64,000 nt of DNA from Pipra filicauda. Taxonomy: Eukaryota; Chordata; Aves; Passeriformes; Pipridae. The notes beneath the pieces were generated by a model, which saw only the letters and a program-made list of their open reading frames with translations, had not been told where the DNA came from and did no database searches. The DNA is taken from contig NW_024104304.1 of NCBI RefSeq assembly GCF_003945595.2, forward strand, positions 806,001 through 870,000, read 5' to 3'. Each line of letters starts with the position of its first letter. Position 1 is the first letter of the stretch. This document shows positions 25,856 to 37,684 of the stretch, piece after piece. The translations under genes were made by a program, and so were the position numbers.

Positions 25856-27090
25856 TGTAGTGGGTTTCTGTGGCTGGGTTTTGGTAGCGGGGGGGCTACA
25901 GGGGTGGCTCCTGTTAGAAGCTGCTGGAAGCTTCCCCTCTCCCATGGAGCCAATGCCAGCTGGCTCCAGGACGGGCTTCCTGCCGCTGGCCAAGGCTGAG
26001 CCAATCAGAAGAGATAGTAACACCTCTGTGATAACATATTTAAGAACAGAAGGTTGTTGCACAGAAGAAATTCCAGCCAGGGAAGAGCAGAGTGAGAACA
26101 TGGGAACAACAATGCAGACACCAAGGTCAGTGCAGAAGGAGGGGCAGGAGATGCTCCAGGTGCCAGAGCTGAGGCCCTGCAGCCCCTGGTGCAGACCATG
26201 GTGGAGCAGCTCTGCCCCTGCAGCCTGTGGAGGACCATCGGGGTGCAGAGACCCACCTGCAGCCCATGGAGGAGCCCATGCTGGAGCAGGTGGATGCGTG
26301 AAGGAGGCTGTGACCCTGTGGCAGGCCCAAGGCAGAGCAGGGTCCTGCCAGAGACCTGCAGCCTGTGGAGAGCAGAGCTCACACTGGAGCAGTTTTTCCC
26401 GGGCAGGACTTGTGGCCCCTGTGGGGGACCCACATCAGTACAGGAGGAAAAGGAGGGAAAAGGGAGGTGGGAAAAGGAGGAGGAGGAGGAGGAAGAGGAG
26501 GAGGAAGAAGAGATGCCCCAGGATGGGGAGGGGGGAGGGGGAGGAGGGAGGGGGAAGGAAAAAGGGGGGAAAGGAGGGAAGGGTGGGATCAGAATTCCCG
26601 GCCCTTCCCAGAGCCAGGGGAGGGCAGGGAGAGAGAATTCCAAAGGGTTTGGGGTGGGAAGCAAAGCCCGGGAGGTGGGATGGGATAATTTGAATCCCTG
26701 AATCCCTTCATTGGTGAAGGACTGCACTCCATGGAGGAGTGACCCACAGGACAGCAGTTTGGGAAGAACTGCTGCCCGAGGGATGGATTCACGCTGGAGG
26801 GATCCATCATGGACTGTCTCCCATGGGAGGGACCCTACGGGAGTAGGGAAAGGACTCCTGAACAGCGGCAGAAACAACAACTGATTGTAACCCCCATTCC
26901 CCGTGAAAACACGGAAGGAGGGATGGGGGAAAGGTGTTTTTAAGACTGTTTTACTTCTCACTCCTTGGCTCTTATCCTGCTAGTAATAAACCTAAGTACT
27001 ATCCCCACTTTGAGTCTGTTTTGCCCATGAAGGTAACCAGTAACTGACCTCTCACAGCTCTTATCTCTACTCATGAATCCAGACAGCAGG
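25856..27090 (+). mobile_element. Solo LTR of an avian endogenous retrovirus, probably ERVL type
   Basis: The block starts with TG at 25856 and contains phrases I recognise from a long LTR abundant in bird genomes: GTAGCGGGGGGGCTACAGG, CTGCTGGAAGCTTCCCC, AACATATTTAAGAA, ACACCAAGGTCAGTGCAG and GAGTCTGTTTTGCCC. Promoter-like signals come in order: CCAAT at 26001, TATTTAAG at 26037, and a polyadenylation signal AATAAA at 26985-26990. The middle (about 26150-26830) is made of degenerate units related to CTGCAGCCCATGGAGGA. No gag, pol or env sequence follows, so it is a solo LTR. The extreme 3' end is diverged or deleted and I could not find a target-site duplication. The long plus-strand open frame 25809-26693 is not a protein gene. 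The class is from memory and less certain than the LTR call. Confidence 0.8.
26442..26583 (+). repeat. Purine-rich GGA/GAA tract inside the LTR
   Basis: Almost uninterrupted purines run from 26442 to 26513 (GGA, GAA and GAG units, with one T at 26468) and from 26521 to 26583 (G-rich runs, with one T at 26524), separated by ATGCCCCA. Such tracts arise by slippage. This one seems expanded compared with my memory of the LTR family, and it creates poly-Glu and poly-Gly open frames that are not genes. Confidence 0.88.
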
Positions 27091-28806
27091 TGAAGTGAAA
27101 AAAATGGACTATCCCTGGAAGGTCAACTGAATTCTCGTCTGTGAAACGAGGGAGGAAGCCAGCTCCACCATCCAACAACATAAAGGTCCCCTGGCAGACC
27201 CCAGATATTTACAGTCAAGAACTGTTACCGCAACTTGACCAGCTGAACTCAACTTTCATGCTGGATCATGCAGGAAAGAGAGCTACTCAAGTAGATATAA
27301 TCTACATCACTTTTAATTTCTGCACTCTAAAACGTAGTTGAAAGAGAACATTAAGTCTACCCCATCTTTGTAGAATTAGGACGACATTGCCTATTAGGAC
27401 AATATTAGGCCAAATTGAATGCTTAACTATCCTAAGTAGAGAATTAAAAATTTTCTTATGCTGGAAAACAATAGAAAGGATGGCAAAAGACCATTTTTTC
27501 ACCACACCGGAAGCACAAACTTAAAGTTAAATACCTCATATCTATAAATCCTTTCCTCTCTTTGAGAAACTATGTGGGTTTTTTCTTTGTTAATCAATTA
27601 TATTTGTATGGTCAGAAAAAATTATATCACCTGGTAAAAACTATATCCATTATAAAAAAGAACCTCTGATGACAACTTCTGCTCAGTACTACCCTAGCAG
27701 ACTGATGTTACTGTTTATTCAGAACTGTGCAAGCATATTTATTATGTGAAATTCATAAATGCAGTTAATACACAGGTCAAATTATAAGTATGTAGAAGTG
27801 CCAAAACACATTTTTCCTATTTACTGCACTTCAATGCTGGCTCACAGCGAGTTATTACTTTAACAGTGGGGTGCTTTTTTCTCCTTAATTTCCTGTTTAG
27901 GATGACTTGTAAGAGTAACTTACTTTCTCCAGCCAATTTGGTCTCCCTGATTCCTTCAAATAAACTAAAAAAATTACTGAAATAACAGTTACTTCACCAG
28001 TCGTAAGATCACACTGCTCTTGCACCACAGCAATAGATACTAGACACTGCAAAAAAAATTTAAAATGTAGTATTATTATTAGATTAACAAGAGTAATTTA
28101 TAAAACTAAAATGAAAAAAACAGAGCAAGATTGTTTTGAACCTTTTGAAAGTATTATTCTGCCATGCAGCTTGTGTGGTTGCCACAAAACACAAGAAAAC
28201 CTCTTTGCCAGGTCTTCATCCACAGTCCAACAGAAGCAAGAAGTCAAGGTTCATCTGGGACACACAGGTACCAAGGAAATGGAAAGGAAAAAAAATAAGA
28301 AAAGAAATTGAAGTATAAAAAGGCAAAGTCCACTGTAAGGTAATCACCAGGCTTGGAACAAAAAAAGGATGACTATCACTGGTGGTTTTCTCTGTCAACC
28401 TTAGTTATTGTGCTTTGGCACAGTATGCAAATCAGTTGCAGAAGCATGAACATTCCAGTCTCCAGACTGATAGTAACAGGCTGCAAATGATTTCCCAGAT
28501 GCAAGGAGAAAAATTTTTGTATCACATCTAGTCATACGGAGTGCTTTTTCCAAAGGTATGAGGTAGATCAGTTCTTCTTGCCAGGAAGCTCAGTCTGGCA
28601 GGCTCTGACTTTTCCAGCTCTCCTTTAGCCAACAGTAAGGCCAAAATAAATTTATCACATTTACCTGCCAGTTTCTGCCTTCCAATTTTCCTAGACCTTT
28701 CAGTAGCATATTGAAAATTCGTTACTGCAGACAGCGGAATGGGAAATTAGAACACTAGTGTCCTCTTTACCCAAAAATGCCTAGTCTCAATGTGCAGCAG
28801 GAGGTA

Positions 28807-28826
28807 GTGCCAGTGTGCACTGGCAC
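28807..28826 (+). repeat. Near-perfect palindrome with 9-bp arms
   Basis: GTGCCAGTG and CACTGGCAC are exact complements separated only by TG. The spacer is too short for a normal RNA hairpin loop, so it is better viewed as a dyad-symmetric site. Confidence 0.85.
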
Positions 28827-31800
28827 AATAGTGTAGTGTCTAATATTTAACTGGTCAACTTCCAAAGTTGTTATTTCAACTCAAAATTATAGAAAACGTA
28901 AGTATACATGCACAAAATCTTTTTTTCTTTCCTCAAGCACAACCTGGGAAGTGTGGGGAACTGTTTAGAGGACCTTAAAAATAATGTCTTTCATGGACAT
29001 GTTTGAATTCGGAAACATTTAATTCCTTATTAATCAAACATTAAAGCATGTTTCTGTGAACAAAAGCAAGAGGCTTTTCCTTGCTGAGAAGGAAAGGAAA
29101 AACAGCCATAGACAGGAAACAAAGCTGTTTTACTCCAGTGCTGTCAAATCAACTACAAGGAAGGGACAGTGTGATCTTACCCTCAAATCTAGTTGCAAAC
29201 AAGCCTGTTAATCACTCATATCAGGCAAGGGGGCTACCCTGGTTACCAGAGGTAAAGGTGCTTACTACAGGACAAAAGAAAGCACTGGGGGAGGCCTGCA
29301 AGCTCTGCTGCCTCCATCTGAACAATTTCCACAATTTTTCAATTTTCTGGACTATTTCACCTTGAAAACATCTAACTCATTATTTTCCACTTTTGAAAAG
29401 TCAACTCTTTTGTCAACTGTTACTATTCTCAAAGTACAACTACTTTTAAAACTCTGGACTATCCGATGCTATTAGAATAGTTTTACTTTCAAACCATCAT
29501 AAGAAAATTAAAAATAAGACCACATCTTCTTGTAAATACTTTTAGCAGAATTACAGAATATAATCCAGGATTATGACAGCAAGATGAAATACAGACTAAA
29601 TAGGTCAGCATGGTGCATGCACTCTCTTTGCTTTACCACATTCTTTATCTTTCAAAAAATAGCCAACAGAAATATTATTTCAAAGTTTTCCCATTTATTT
29701 TTCATAGGAAAAACAATAAAATCAAATTTTACTCTTTGGTGCCAGGTATCTGGCATATCACTAGGAAAAATCCACAATCAATAAAGTGTTGAACAATTCT
29801 CCTTTTATAAATCCAGATATTTACAAAGTCAAGTTTCAACGTCAAATAAGGAAAATCATAATAGATCTTTTTAGCAGGGATTGTGGCTCAGTAATTGTTT
29901 TTGTCCCAGTATGAAGAAATTGCATCATAACGCTATTACTACAAAAACATGTAGGAAGTTCATGACTTAACAGCCTTAGAGAACTCACTACTAGAAAATG
30001 ACACTCCTATAGTTTGAACTTGAGATGATGTGCTCATTTCACTAAGGTTTCTTATCTTTTTTTATTATTTATATCTGGTTTCTTCTCTGCTTATGGCATC
30101 TGAGGATTATTTGTTTTTTATAAAAAGATAATTTCTTTTAGGAAAATCATATGCAACTTTGGAGTTAATGACCATGAAATGCAAGTGAAATAATTTAAGT
30201 AAACAATAATGAGCATACATTGTCCAGTCTTGTGTTATAGATGGAAAGGGATTTTAACCACTAATTTATGCATCTGAAACATGCTGCCATTGGACCCCAT
30301 CTGAACAAAATTTTGCTAGTGAAGAATATTAAAGTTCCTGGTAATTTTTTGCTCTGACAGCTAATGGATGCTTATTATAAGAAGTGAATTCAGCAAGCCT
30401 CTTATCTTGCTCAATCATACAACTATGGAAGGTCAAGTCTTGTTCCTGTGCCCATCAATCTCCAACTGGATCTTCAAATTCCCTGGGCTGCTTCAGGAAA
30501 TTAATCTGCAATATCACCTAACCTTTACCAACTCCTCACATTTTATTTGTGCGTATTAGATTTTCTCAAGTTAATTTTACATCTCAGAAACGTGTAAATG
30601 GAAGCAACACACATTATGAAACTGGATTAAAAAGATAATATGGTAAACATTTGAGTGCAAAAAATTGGAAATTCTGTTACAATAGAGATGTCTAAAGTAA
30701 GAAAGCACAGTTCTAAATTGTAATTAGCAAGAAGCAACCAGGAGTGTTTTAGAGAAGCTGGAACTTCCCTCAGCACTGGACCACAAACCCTGAGGAACTT
30801 GGGGAAATAATTGTTGTCTACTTGCCTTGTCCAATGCCAAGCCTCCACTCAGACCATGTAAACATTTTCATATTTGGATGATAAAATGCATAACCTTTTA
30901 ATCCTAAAATATATATTAAGTCAGATTACCTACCAGGCAAGAGTCAAAAATCATGTCGAGGACACCAGGTTTCCCTGTTTCCTTCTGGTAACCCATTCCA
31001 ATCATTCTGAGCTTGCACACCTTTTTATTCCCATTAGGGGAACTGAACAGTACTGAACTGTGTTGATGTATTTTGGAAATCACTCAGAATAAAAGTTAAC
31101 ATGAAACACAAAGGAACATTCACCCCCTTTTTCCTCCGTATTTATCGCAGTGCTTAAGGAAAATTCAAGGCATATGGAAAGTACAGTGGTTAATGAAACT
31201 GATGTTATTATTAGCCTAATAGAAGGAGACTTCAGCATGGAGTGCTAGTGACTTACAAGTACGTTTTACTATTTACATTAGTCATGTTTTCTTCTGCTTC
31301 AAAGTCACCTCTTTTAAAGATTATTAAAAGCTGAAATTCTCAGGGGTCTTAATTCTACAATCTGCAGAAGCACAGGTCCCTCTATGAAGGGGCACAAGCA
31401 CTCCCTCACAAGCAAAACAAATCTGGAGCTCTTAATGATACTGTAAATGCGCAAGTGGAAAATCCTAAACATGCAACTCCTTCCTTTGGAAACAGAAGAA
31501 ATTTTTAACAGCTGGAAATTTTCTTACTGTGGGGGAAAAAATCTAAGTTTGGTTACTGAATAAGTTTCTCTTGCTTCAAGATGGAAAAATCTAGTATTTC
31601 TGGAGGTCAACTGATGCATGAGTTTTCCTTACAAAGCACAGCTCTTCTACTGCTAAGGCACAATCGCAAAAATGAAAACATATAAAAATTGCAACTCCAA
31701 TCAGGTTCAAGTTCTTTTGTCTCCATCTTACAGTTCTCAGAGAAACTAGGTCTAACATTGCATTGTAGGTTTGTTTTTTGTGGATTTTTTTTATAAAGAT

Positions 31801-34800
31801 TGTCTTACAACATTTAGATCAGTCAAAAAAAATTATTTTTTTTAAGGGAGAAAATGTCAGAGTCATACAATTTCTGCAACCATATCCTACATTTCCTATA
31901 TTCAACACCACAGTGGACGATGCTTTACTAACCAAAGGACAGGCTAGATCCCACCAGTAGTAAGTCTTGTGCAAGTGTTGTGACTTTAGAGTGGTTGTAC
32001 TGAAGACAAAAATGAGAACTTGCAGAAGTTAGTCCTTATCCACATTTTTATTTTAAAGATAATTGACCAAAACCAAGGGCAGGATAATGATGGATTTACA
32101 AATACTTGTTAGCATTCTGAAAGAATAATTGGCCATAACAAGGTAAGCTGTAACATTCAGAATTACCATTGGTACTTTATAAAGCTCTTTAACCACATGA
32201 AATGCAAGACTTAAAAACCTTTAGAAATATGATGCCTCCTCATGTAAAAGAAAATGTGAGCAAAAATGCAAGTAAGAATGTTTGTCAGCCTATAGAGAGA
32301 TGTCACTCGAAGATCAGTGGCCTAATTAACAATTCAAGGTGTTCTGCTACTTTTCTCCCACATATATGAGCCACAATCAAAACTTTTCTTGTGATAGTTT
32401 TAATAAAGGGTCAGTATTCACAGTCATAGGCAGATTTGTTTCTCAGGAAGGAAGCAAAAGCAAGTCTGTTAGCAGAGAAATATCATCAGGTTTTCATGGT
32501 TGGAGCTTTACATATTGGAGACTTGTTTCTTCATATTATGTTTCTAAAATAAATACCCTGATGGTCTTTGAACATCAGCTGCTTCCTGAGCTCAAAATTC
32601 ACCATCACCACCTACTTCTACAGTCCTCCTCTAAGTTCACCATCCTAATGAAATAAGCTTTGCAGACATCTGGCCTTGAATATCCTTATTGAAACACAAT
32701 CATGCTCTCATGTTAACTCAAAAATAGCACGTGAGATCACTTCCTCAAAATAAAGGTTTTGCTCTCCCACACTGTTACCAGCAGACTGATATCAAGTGTT
32801 GTTCAACAGCCATTTCAAGACTGAATCCACTGGTTCTAAATAGGAAATAAACCCTAAAAGTTAGGCAGCACATCATCTGTGAGTGGGCTTTGCAAAAACA
32901 TAAAATAAAAGTTTCTTGATTTTCCTCTTTGCCAATATCATTGTATTTGTCTCCATCATGTTACAACATATTAGTCACCACCATTCTTAGATTTTCAGTG
33001 AAGGAGGTCTTGGGTCATCTGCTGGTGACCCCTCAGATGATTTCACTGCTTTTTAGGCTACATCTACACTGCGAAGTACCCATGTTCTGCAATGGGCTGT
33101 AAGATTATTCAAACTGAGGGCCTGATCTGAGTATACTACAGCTTTTTCACACCTCTATGCCCATGTTTTCTTTCCTTGGAAACGGGATTCATACTGAATG
33201 AAGAAACAAAAGAAAAGAAAAAATTAGTACTATGGGCTTGGGGCTCACCCCAATATTAAATCACATGGACAGGCCGTGAGGCAGAATCTGGAAAGTGCAC
33301 TGCAGTCAACAGACAAAAAGAGGTATGACCAAAAAAAGTGGTTTAGAACCCACACTCCTAATTTTGACAATTCAGTGAGATTACTCTCGGCCATGACATT
33401 TCTGTCTTAGCCGTCTGTATGCCCCTCAATGCCACCATGACTGGCAAGGGAGGGTAAGTTGTTTGGCTTTTTGGGGGGACAAAGGGAGAGATGGTTTTCT
33501 TTTTGCTTTTTTTGAATACAATAGTGAGCTCAAGAGTAAGAAATTCAAACACATCATTCATTTATATCAGTAAAAGACAAAGCTATGAACACAGTGGAGT
33601 TTTTTGACAAAATGTTACGGAAATCACAGCCTTGATCACAAGAGTGACAACAGACATAACAGGGTCTTTTATTACAGCTACTCACAATTAAACATATCAC
33701 TCCCTAGCATTCTGTCAACACCATGTAGAACTAGTAGTGCAATTAAAAATATATAAACAGCTTAAATACATTGAAATATTAACTGCCATAAGGAAAAACT
33801 GTAATGGCATGATTTAGTATTGTCTTCTTTAATAAGTATCACACAAATATTTTTAGAAGTCCATGTCTGAAATAATGCTTATGTAATTTATTATTATTAT
33901 TTTTCTAATTAGTACGGGTCTCAGCAGCACTACTTAACATATCTTCCTCTGGAAATGATTCATGCAACCAGGCTAGTTACATTTTTTTTAATAAAAACCC
34001 CCTGTATATTGTGGAATACTCTTACCACTAACAGATATGAACATGCAAAACTATTCGATAGAGCAACACCAGTTCTGGGCACCTCAGTCTTAAGCTATGC
34101 ATCACAGTAACTCATTGTTGAAAAATTTGAAGTCAAAAACCAGTTTTAATTCAAGCTCAAATACCATCTATGTACCCTAACTTCAAAACATTTCTCCAGA
34201 ACAACTTCTACACACAGGAAATCAACAAACATTCAGTGACCAGATAAGGGGAGCAAAGTTGCATTATTTAAAGTCTTGAAATGCTCCTGAAGTTCCTCAT
34301 CTATTATATAATCATAACACCCTTTTAACATCTAGTGGAAATATATCAACCCTTAGAAGCATAAATACCTGTTATTATGGCCTATTCAGGGGAGAAGAGA
34401 AAAACTACTAGTCCCTCTCCTACCTTTCTGTAACAGCAGTCCATGGACAAACTTCAGATTTATAGCCCTTTGTAGGGGATCCAACATAGTCCAGATTCGC
34501 AAACCCAGACCAGCTCAGTTCTACAGAAAGGCTCCTTTTCCATATCGAAGAGAATGAAGGAGTGATACCTCCCCTTCCCTCAAACAAATAAAAGCAAAGC
34601 AAAATCACTAATTCTGCTAACCTTTCACATAATCTTCTCCCTTAGCTGTACAGCTGAGCACAACTGTTCTACCTTTGCTTTATCAAGCACTTTGGACAAT
34701 GAGGGCAATAAAAGCCCATACACACAATGCAGACCGATACATACACAACTTCATCCTCTCCATCTTTTAAGTCTTGGTTAGCTGTAAACCCTTCATGCAA

Positions 34801-35055
34801 ACCTTATTTTTTTACCTTTACAAGACTTGCAGTAATAGTGCTATGACATTTATCACGATCTTCAAGTGATGACTGAATTTAGATACCTCATTACAGCAGT
34901 GATCTGTTCAGCTCCCGGTGTGGGAGAGTACTTTTTTATTTGAGAAACCTCCACATTCCTTTTCACAGCTTTATTTCTCACATGAAAAGATTTCCACATA
35001 ACACAGGTATTTACTTGCTCTTTAAAAAAAAAATCTAGATAAATAAAAATAATTA

Positions 35056-35091
35056 TGCTCAACTAATTTTCACTGCTCAACTAATTTTCAC
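35056..35091 (+). repeat. Perfect tandem duplication of an 18-bp unit
   Basis: TGCTCAACTAATTTTCAC occurs twice without a gap or mismatch. This looks like a recent replication-slippage duplication in the intron. Confidence 0.92.
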
Positions 35092-37669
35092 ATTTTGCCT
35101 ATAAACTTCTATTAACCCTATGCAGTGACCATTTCAATCATGCGATGTAATTGTAACTCCAACATGGGAGAAAAAAATAATGTTCTTGTCTTTGTGAGTT
35201 AAGCGTTGTTTCCTTTCCACTAAAGACATCATCCTCTTCTAGAAGTATCTGTAAAGCGCTTTATTATGAGTATCAGATCAGCAATCAACACTGCGTTGAA
35301 TGAGGTCTTGTCTTCTGGGGCTGGGTGGTCACACAAACTCACATGCTTTCAGAGTGTTTTGCTTTAAAAAGATATTTAATTGATCAATGAACACGTTCCT
35401 CATACTTCAAAAGGTTAACCTAATCCACAAAACGCAGTGCCAGTATAAAAGAAACTATTGACTTTTGTAAAGTAACCATTGCCTTTGATCTTATCTGCTA
35501 CAAATTCAGTTACCCCACATCTCTTCTGGAGAGCCTGTTTTGCACTGCTGGGAACAGGAAAAAGATATCCATGTCAGCATTTCAAGCAGGAGGTGATCTC
35601 TGCAACTTGGCTCCCACAAGCATTTGATGCTATTTCAGATCACAGAAAAGTATTAAGGAAAAGAAAAAGTAAATGCTGATTAAGGAATAAAGTAAGTATG
35701 TACAAACTTAGTATATATTACTTAAAGTTTTGTCTTCCTAGTCTACTATATTTCCAGTACAGTTTCTTAAATAGTTCTATTATTTTGCTGCTCCTGCTAC
35801 ATACAGCTCTACAAGCATAATGAATATGCCACAGTAAAAATAAAGCTTTGCAGCATATCATGATATTCTTAGCCTAGATCTGTGCATTTACTACAGCTTT
35901 TAGATCTTTTTCTGCTCTTTTGGTCTTTTAAATGCAGTCTAGTTTGCTGAAAAAGCAATAATTTTATGTACTGTTTGCATTTTCATTTTCTGTTCATTTT
36001 GCTACATCTTTACATTACTCAAACAGTGTTGGCAATTCCATGTAATTGTGAGGTTCAGCTGCCTTGAAGAGGAGGAGTATAAAAATTTTCCTAAAGTCAG
36101 TAAATCAGCCAGTAGCATCTAGAACTGGAGAATCGGATGTTTCTGAAACTGTTCTGAATTCAAATCCTGCAGCTCAAAACATGTGTGCCATCATATTATA
36201 CATTTTTTGATGTACTGATATACGATATGCTCTTTGGTCATTCTTTTTCCCCTTGCCTCTATCAACAGAATTAACAGAAGCTGAAATTAGTGCTAACTCT
36301 AATTAACACCCTATGCATCAAAATCTTTTTTTCTAGGAGGCTGATGCTTACTATTCAACTTGTCTAATCTGTCAGAGGATACAATGCAAACCAGTGCAAC
36401 TCATTAGCTTCATATCACAGTGAAAACAATGACTGGGCAGTAATTCAATGTCACTCTCCATCTTGTGTATTATTATTGACAGTGTTCTCCCCTGAGCTAG
36501 GCTAACTTGCCAAAGGGCATTGTGAGCAATTTAGGTTTTCAGGAAAGATATAATGGAGGAAAAATGTATTTGTCTGACTTAAGATAAATTAAATGTGGCC
36601 AAATGACTGAGTCTGAACATAAAATTAGACATCCAGGGTAAAGTGAATATAAAGAGAATCTCTGTATCCTACAGCTTAATTAGACAAATATGTTACAAAG
36701 TACTATATCATATACCAGTTGCAAAGCAATGGCACCAAACAAGTATAATTTTTTGGGAAGGGAGACAAAGGAAATGTGCATGAAATAGTTATTATGAACA
36801 TCTAAAATAAGAAAAAAAAATGTCAGCCATCAGGCCAAGTACATACACCTCGCAATTCAAGGTACACTAAGCACATACAAAACCAACCACCGTGGTATAG
36901 GGAGCTTGTATTAACATATAAACTGCATTTAAATAAATAAATAAATCCAAACACAAGAGGATCCCTTCTAGATTTTGTTTCAGCTATGCCAAGTGACAAC
37001 ACATTTGTAATACGCACAGTCTTCTGGCTGCACTTCCGCAGGAGTAGGTCAGTCATAAAATAGATCTTTTATCCATCCCACTGTGTTACTTTACCAAGCA
37101 GAAAGGAATACCAGTGTACTGTGTGTTCATCTCTGGACCTGATGCACTATATGTGCACAGTGAGACAGCACACCAATTCCCTAAAGATACCAGCCATGGC
37201 AGATGGACCACAAAGCACTGACTCACACCACTTCTGCAGTTTAATACATCTATTCCAGATCTCTCTAAAAACAAACCTGTACAAAACTCTCCACACATAC
37301 TTCTTTCCACGCAGTTCAAAACAATTTATGTGGCACTTGGCCACATCATAAAACCACATCAAAAGCTGGAGTATCCCACCAGGAGAGTGTGAGGTGGTGA
37401 TCTTGCAGAGAGCAAGAGACATTTCAGGGATATCCATGCTTCCTAGCATTCAACGGAATCCAAAGCACATTCCCATGTCTTTTTGGAAAGGTCACAACCC
37501 CTCAGGCTTGGTGGCTGAAAACACTTAGGGGCTACCACAGGATTTCCAATAGGCTGTCAAAATTTTGTTGACGATTGACAATCATTTGCATGTCACATTC
37601 CATGTCCATGCATAGCAGAGAGTGACTGGTAATTCCCAAGTATCAGTGACACGCTAGGTGATTTATTAC

Positions 37670-37684
37670 TTTTTTTTTTTTTTT
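37670..37684 (+). repeat. Homopolymer run of 15 T followed by GCAG
   Basis: A T run immediately followed by GCAG on the plus strand resembles a splice acceptor, but it is on the strand opposite to DST and no coding sequence follows. It is treated as a simple repeat. Confidence 0.8.

Noticed and set aside
25809..26693. Long plus-strand open frame of 294 codons
   Set aside because: It lies in the LTR and reads through degenerate repeats and the purine tract. The overlapping frames on both strands are equally open.
33050..33130. Phrase resembling a reptile or avian DNA transposon end (GGCTACATCTACACTGCG)
   Set aside because: The match is short and I could find neither a partner terminal repeat nor further similarity.
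33480..33520. Possible DST DERDKVQKKTF exon on the minus strand at an A/T-rich stretch
   Set aside because: The reverse complement gives a purine-rich string that does not encode the motif and lacks splice sites.
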